Source: JAICWP01 sp035252015 (lineage in GTDB: Bacteria; Acidobacteriota; Terriglobia; Terriglobales; Acidobacteriaceae). Taken from it: a stretch of 9,070 nt of DNA. Numbering within the stretch: the first letter of the stretch is position 1; each line of letters begins with the position of its first letter. The stretch is taken from assembly GCA_035252015.1 (NCBI GenBank), contig DATFDP010000049.1, positions 1 through 9,070 on the forward strand, read 5' to 3'. The notes under the pieces were generated by a model. It saw nothing but the letters and a program-made list of their open reading frames with translations. It had not been told where the DNA came from and did no database searches. This document shows positions 5,625 through 9,070 of the stretch, piece by piece. A program made the translations under genes and the position numbers.

Positions 5625-6629
5625 ATGGCTTCCCTCCCCCTGCTTTCGCAAACCGCCCCCAAGCCCCTCGTCGGCATTGCCCGCCTCGCCGCCCAGGGCG
5701 AGTTCATCCAGCCCGGCCATGACGTTGAGTTCTTCACCCTGCCCGTGCGCTCCCTGCTCAACCGCTGCGATGTGCCGCGCATGCCCTTTTCCTGGACCAT
5801 CAACCCTTACCGCGGCTGCGAATTCGCCTGCAAGTACTGCTACGCCCGCTACACCCACGAATTCATGGAACTGCGCGATGGCGTGGACTTCGAGCGCAAA
5901 ATCTACGTCAAGCAGCACGCCGCCTGGATGCTGCGCCGCGATCTCAAAAGCGTAAAACCCGGCGAAGAGATCGCCATCGGCACCGCTACCGACCCCTACC
6001 AGCCCGGCGAGCGCCGCTATGGCGTTACCCGCGCCATTCTGGAAGAACTAGCCCAGCATCACGGGCTGGAGCTTGGCATCGTGACCAAGTCCAACCTGGT
6101 TCTTCGCGACCTGGACGTCCTGCGCGAAATTTCCCGCCACAACCAGCTTTTCGTCAACCTGACCATTACCACGCTGAACACCGACCTGGCCCGCATTCTG
6201 GAGCCGCGTGCCCCACGCCCGGACCTGCGCCTCGAAGCCATGCGCAAGCTCAACGAGGGCGGCGTGGCCGCCGGCGTAATCTGCGCTCCCGTCCTGCCCG
6301 GCATTACCGACTCGCCTCGCGACTTGGAAACCCTTGTGCGCGCCGTCGCGCAGTCGGGCGGCAAATACATCTACGCCAACCCGCTTTTCCTCAAACCCTG
6401 CTCCGCCGCCATCTTTCTTCCGTTCCTCGAGAAAGAATTCCCCGAGCTGGTGGAAAGCTATCGCCAGCGTTATGGAGAGCGCGCCTTTGTGACCGCCTCC
6501 TACCGCAAGCGCATTTCGCAGCTCTTCGCCAAATTTCGGGAGAAATACGGCATCCGCGGCGACTACGGCAGCAACAGCGTGCGCACTCACCCCCTGCCCC
6601 AACCCGACGAGCAGCTCTCGCTCTTCTAA
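5625..6629 (+). CDS. PA0069/SplB-like radical SAM protein with C-terminal QLSLF clamp motif
   Basis: This 334-residue radical SAM enzyme binds its iron-sulfur cluster through RGCEFACKYCYARYTHEF (C65, C69, C72), the CxxxCxxC motif. Also present are GTATDPYQPGE (119-129), TKSNLVLRD (154-162), VNLTITTLN (177-185) and APVLPGITD (221-229). These blocks are typical of the PA0069/Rv2578c group, distant relatives of spore photoproduct lyase; the reaction of this group is not established as far as I know. The last six residues, EQLSLF, match the bacterial sliding-clamp (DnaN) binding consensus QL[S/D]LF, suggesting action on DNA at replication or repair sites. That is inference from the motif. The ATG at 5625 has no clear Shine-Dalgarno, but a good promoter lies upstream and no other start precedes the conserved core. 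No close partner gene is present; the next gene is a transporter 273 bp away. Confidence 0.88.
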   Translation: MASLPLLSQTAPKPLVGIARLAAQGEFIQPGHDVEFFTLPVRSLLNRCDVPRMPFSWTINPYRGCEFACKYCYARYTHEFMELRDGVDFERKIYVKQHAAWMLRRDLKSVKPGEEIAIGTATDPYQPGERRYGVTRAILEELAQHHGLELGIVTKSNLVLRDLDVLREISRHNQLFVNLTITTLNTDLARILEPRAPRPDLRLEAMRKLNEGGVAAGVICAPVLPGITDSPRDLETLVRAVAQSGGKYIYANPLFLKPCSAAIFLPFLEKEFPELVESYRQRYGERAFVTASYRKRISQLFAKFREKYGIRGDYGSNSVRTHPLPQPDEQLSLF

Positions 6630-6682
6630 GAATCAAGTTCCACCGCCGAGACGCCGAGTGCGCTGACGAATCTCTTCCGACT

Positions 6683-6747
6683 GTCATCCTGAGCGAGCGC
6701 GAATTGAGCGAAGCGAAATGAGCACGAGCGAAGGACCCATGCATTTT
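6683..6747 (+). repeat. Dispersed intergenic repeat, copy 3
   Basis: It shares an exact 18-nt block with copy 1 (6684-6701 with 1830-1847) and the CGAAG(A/G)ACC(T/C)ATGCATTT tail with copy 2. Between these are iterated GAGCGAAGCG-like units. It is part of the 273-bp gap 6630-6902, which has no gene. The first 50 bp of that gap contain CCGCCGAGACGCCGAG, a degenerate relative of the GCAGAGGACGC repeat further on. Confidence 0.7.
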
Positions 6748-6761
6748 TGTCTGCACTGGCC

Positions 6762-6861
6762 GAGGACGCAGAGGATTGAATTGGGAATGATCAAGATCCT
6801 CCCCGTCCTTGGCGTCCTCTGCGGTTTCCATTTTTTTAGCGTCCTCTGCGGTTTTCATTTT
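6762..6861 (-). repeat. GCAGAGGACGC repeats: one 27-bp-period tandem pair plus an inverted copy
   Basis: Two direct copies of GCGTCCTCTGCGG begin at 6812 and 6839, each followed by a T-rich TTTCCAT/TTTTCAT stretch. GAGGACGCAGAGGA (6762-6775) is an inverted relative: GAGGACGC 6762-6769 can pair with GCGTCCTC 6812-6819. On the minus strand the tandem reads as an open frame with AEDAK twice (METAEDAKDGED-like), which I treat as a by-product of the repeat. It ends just before the permease gene. Confidence 0.7.
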
Positions 6862-6902
6862 CGTTGACGGTCGCACAGCACTTCTTCTACCTTGCGGGGA
6901 CC

Positions 6903-8231
6903 ATGTCCTCGCAACCGGCCACCGCGCCGCGCCATCGCGAGCTGCAGCACATTACCCTGGCGCCCTTTGTGGCCGTGCTCTACGCCTACTGTGCCGGCGG
7001 CCCCTTCGGCTTCGAGGCCATGGTCTCCACCTCCGGCCCCGGCCTGGCCCTCATCTTCATCCTGATTGTTCCACTCCTATTCAGCGTACCCATCGCCCTC
7101 GCCACCGCGGAGATGGCCACGGCGATGCCGGTGGAAGGCGGTTTCTATCGCTGGACGCGCGCTGCCTTTGGCGACTTCTGGGGATTCCACTGCGGCTGGT
7201 GGAACTGGACCGGCACTTTTTTCATGAGCGCCGCTTATGGCGTGCTTATGGCTGACTATATCGCCGAACTGCGCTCGCTCACCCGCCTCGAGCATTGGCT
7301 GATTGCCTTGGCCTTCCTCGCTTTGGTGGGCTACCTGAATATTCGCGGCATCCGCCTGGTCGGCAATCTCACCCTTGCTCTGCTCCTGCTAGCGCTGGTG
7401 CCGGTAGCCGTCTTTACTGCCCAGGGATTTGCCCATGCACGCTTCGATCCCTTCCATCCCTTGCTCGCAACCAACAAATCCTGGCACGAAACCTTCGGAG
7501 TGGGTCTGGCTCTGGCGCTATGGATTTATTCGGGCTACGAACAGCTCTCCACGGTGAGCGAAGAAATCGAACAGCCGGAGCGCAATTTTCCCCGAGGACT
7601 CGCCATCGTGGTACCGCTCGCGGTGATCACGTTCTTTTTGCCCATGGCCGCCGGTTTGGCGGCGCTGGGCAACTGGCAGGTCTGGGACACCGGCTACATC
7701 GTGCAGGCGGCGCGTCAGGTAAGCGGCCCCGGCATGGAAACTGCAATGTTTGCCGCGGCCGCGGTCTGCACTTTTGTGCTTTTGGAAAGCACCGTGCTCG
7801 CCGCCACCCGCCTGCCTTTCGCTATGGCCGAGGACGGCTATTTCCACCACGCTCTCGCCCGCCTCCATCCCCGCCTTGGCACACCCGCCCGCGCCATCGT
7901 TGTTTCGGTTTTGATCTGCGCCGCGCTAGCCGTGCTCACCGTCACTCAGCTCATCGCCATCTATGCCTGGCTGCGCGTGGCCACTTCGGTGATGACCCTG
8001 CTCTCCTTGTCGCGCCTGCGCCGCACTGCTCCCGAACTTCCTCGCCGCTTCCTGGTCCCCGGCGGCCGTTTTGGAATGGTAACAGTGGTCATGCTGCCCA
8101 TCCTGCTTTTTGCCTGGGCCCTCATCAATAGCGACCCCCAATCCCGCCTCTGGGGACCCCTCTGCCTCGCCCTCGGCCCGCTTGCTTACCTTTTTGTCAT
8201 GTCCCGCCGCAAGACTGCTGCGCGCTCCTGA
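6903..8231 (+). CDS. APC-superfamily amino acid/polyamine permease
   Basis: This 442-residue membrane protein has about 12 hydrophobic helices, the APC length and LeuT-like fold. The unwound first helix shows YCAGGPFGFEAM (29-40). The loop and third helix read AEMATAMPVEGGFYRW and FGDFWGFHCGWWNW (69-101), closely like the polyamine:H+ symporter branch that includes plant PUT transporters. IYSGYEQLSTVSEEIEQPER, about 200-220, is the conserved helix 6 and the loop after it. It probably imports an amino acid or polyamine with protons; the substrate is inferred from the family. ATG 6903 is chosen over an in-frame TTG at 6864, because the 13 extra residues are not conserved-looking and overlap the upstream region. 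GGGGA (6896-6900) is too close to the ATG to be a good ribosome binding site. The phosphoesterase gene follows after 30 bp. Confidence 0.9.
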   Translation: MSSQPATAPRHRELQHITLAPFVAVLYAYCAGGPFGFEAMVSTSGPGLALIFILIVPLLFSVPIALATAEMATAMPVEGGFYRWTRAAFGDFWGFHCGWWNWTGTFFMSAAYGVLMADYIAELRSLTRLEHWLIALAFLALVGYLNIRGIRLVGNLTLALLLLALVPVAVFTAQGFAHARFDPFHPLLATNKSWHETFGVGLALALWIYSGYEQLSTVSEEIEQPERNFPRGLAIVVPLAVITFFLPMAAGLAALGNWQVWDTGYIVQAARQVSGPGMETAMFAAAAVCTFVLLESTVLAATRLPFAMAEDGYFHHALARLHPRLGTPARAIVVSVLICAALAVLTVTQLIAIYAWLRVATSVMTLLSLSRLRRTAPELPRRFLVPGGRFGMVTVVMLPILLFAWALINSDPQSRLWGPLCLALGPLAYLFVMSRRKTAARS

Positions 8232-8261
8232 CCCCCACCCCTGGTTTGTTAAACTCGCTGT

Positions 8262-9070
8262 TTGCCCCTTACCCGCCGGCAATTCCTGACCTCATCCCTG
8301 CTGGGGGCAGCCGGTCTGGCTGCCATTGGCGCTGGCGCGCTCTATCATGACACCACTGGCTTGCAGGTTACCCGCCTGGAAATCCGTCTGCAGCGCCTGC
8401 CTCGCCATTTTGACGGCCTGCGAATTGTCCAGCTCAGCGACTTTCACTATGACCGCTATGTCGATATCCGTGTGATTACCTCGGCCGTCCGCCTAACTAA
8501 CCAACTGCAGCCCGATCTCGTGGTTCTCACCGGCGATTTTGTCACCCAGGGACCCTTTGCTGGTCAGTATGATCCTCCCGCCGCGCACGATGCCGAACCC
8601 TGCTCGCAAATCCTCGCTCCTCTGCGCCCGCGCCTGGGTGTCTTTGCCGTGCTCGGCAATCACGACTACTACACTGATCCCGATTTTGTATCCGAAATCC
8701 TGCGTGGCCGCGGCTTTCACGTTCTGCGCAATCAGTCGTTTGCTCTGGAACTGGATGGCGCTCGCTTGTGGCTGGCGGGTATCAATGACGCCGTGGCCGG
8801 CGCTGACGATCTCGAGCTCGCCCTGCAGCAGATCCCTGCTTCCGAGGCGGTCGTGTTGCTGGCCCACGAGCCCGATCTGGCCGATTCGGTACCCAAGGGG
8901 CGAGTAGACTTACAACTCTCGGGCCATTCTCACGGCGGACAGATTGTTCTCCCGGTCATCGGCCCGCCCTACCTGCCACCATTAGCCCGCAAGTATCCTT
9001 GGGGACTGCGCCGTGTGGGGCCGCTCACGCTCTACACCAATCGCGGCCTCGGCACCATCACCCTGCCGCT
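8262..9070 (+). CDS. Tat-exported YkuE-like metallophosphoesterase, 3'-truncated
   Basis: An open frame runs from after the TAA at 8250-8252 to the window end and has no ATG or GTG near its N-terminus. TTG 8262 is the only reasonable start. It gives MPLTRRQFLTSSLLGAAGLA, a twin-arginine signal (TRRQFL, then a hydrophobic stretch). The mature part has all calcineurin-like blocks: LSDFHYD (D60, H62), LTGDFV (D92), LGNHDY (N133, H134), LLAHEPD (H202) and LSGHSHGGQ (H221, H223). LYTNRGLGT at the end is typical of the YkuE branch, whose Bacillus member is a Tat-dependent cell-wall phosphodiesterase. A lipid or nucleotide-sugar substrate is possible but unproven. No Shine-Dalgarno is visible. About 269 residues are present and the C-terminus is outside the window. 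The 30-bp gap from the permease suggests cotranscription. Confidence 0.85.
   Translation, partial: MPLTRRQFLTSSLLGAAGLAAIGAGALYHDTTGLQVTRLEIRLQRLPRHFDGLRIVQLSDFHYDRYVDIRVITSAVRLTNQLQPDLVVLTGDFVTQGPFAGQYDPPAAHDAEPCSQILAPLRPRLGVFAVLGNHDYYTDPDFVSEILRGRGFHVLRNQSFALELDGARLWLAGINDAVAGADDLELALQQIPASEAVVLLAHEPDLADSVPKGRVDLQLSGHSHGGQIVLPVIGPPYLPPLARKYPWGLRRVGPLTLYTNRGLGTITLP

Noticed and set aside
6048..6602. Long minus-strand open frame opposite the radical SAM gene, and similar ones at 4677-5174 and 5253-5918.
   Set aside because: They are shadows of genes with clear motifs, and their translations show no domain or start signal.
6864..6893. TTGACG-18-TACCTT as a promoter giving a near-leaderless permease mRNA.
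   Set aside because: The -10 box matches only 3 of 6 positions and the -35 is inside a repeat edge; too weak to annotate.
7295..8131. Plus-strand 278-codon frame inside the permease gene.
   Set aside because: It is an out-of-frame reading of a well-matched transporter; its sequence is Arg/Gly/Pro/His-rich without membrane helices or motifs.

Overview
The window is a chromosomal stretch of a high-GC bacterium with strong G/C preference at third codon positions. The gene set is a site-2 protease with zinc ribbons, a stand-alone LigD-type polymerase, a PA0069/SplB-like radical SAM protein, a DUF4097 protein and a YkuE-like Tat phosphoesterase. Dispersed intergenic repeats of the TCATCCTGAGCGAGCGCG and GCAGAGGACGC kinds are also present. 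Together these suggest a soil-type Acidobacteriota (Terriglobia-like) genome. That placement is inference; there is no rRNA or marker gene here.

Layout. (1) At 1-629 (+) lies the 3' end of an M50 site-2 protease with a double zinc-ribbon tail. (2) It converges with a minus-strand block: a LigD-like primase/polymerase (2867-1830), a structured 188-bp gap, a class I SAM methyltransferase (1641-1027), and 15 bp further an ABM-fold monooxygenase (1011-706). The last two look like an operon. (3) A 217-bp divergent intergenic region (2868-3084) holds a hairpin and two opposed arrays of 7-bp tandem repeats. (4) The plus-strand block follows: a nucleotidyltransferase-fold protein (3085-3933), a metallophosphoesterase only 6 bp downstream (3940-4647), and a secreted DUF4097 repeat protein (4698-5480). 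(5) After a dispersed repeat and a good promoter comes a radical SAM protein (5625-6629) whose last five residues are QLSLF, a consensus sliding-clamp-binding motif. (6) A second repeat-rich gap (6630-6902) precedes an APC-superfamily amino acid/polyamine permease (6903-8231). (7) The window ends inside a Tat-exported YkuE-like metallophosphoesterase that appears to start at TTG 8262.

Functionally this is mostly a patchwork of housekeeping and accessory genes. A possible theme is nucleic-acid maintenance: the LigD polymerase, the radical SAM protein with a clamp motif, and the nucleotidyltransferase/phosphoesterase pair. I see no complete defence system, CRISPR array, transposase, tRNA or rRNA. 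The most promising leads are the clamp motif on the radical SAM protein, the tightly coupled nucleotidyltransferase/phosphoesterase pair, the mirrored heptamer arrays in the divergent promoter region, and a dispersed repeat that supplies the C-terminus and stop codon of the LigD-like protein.
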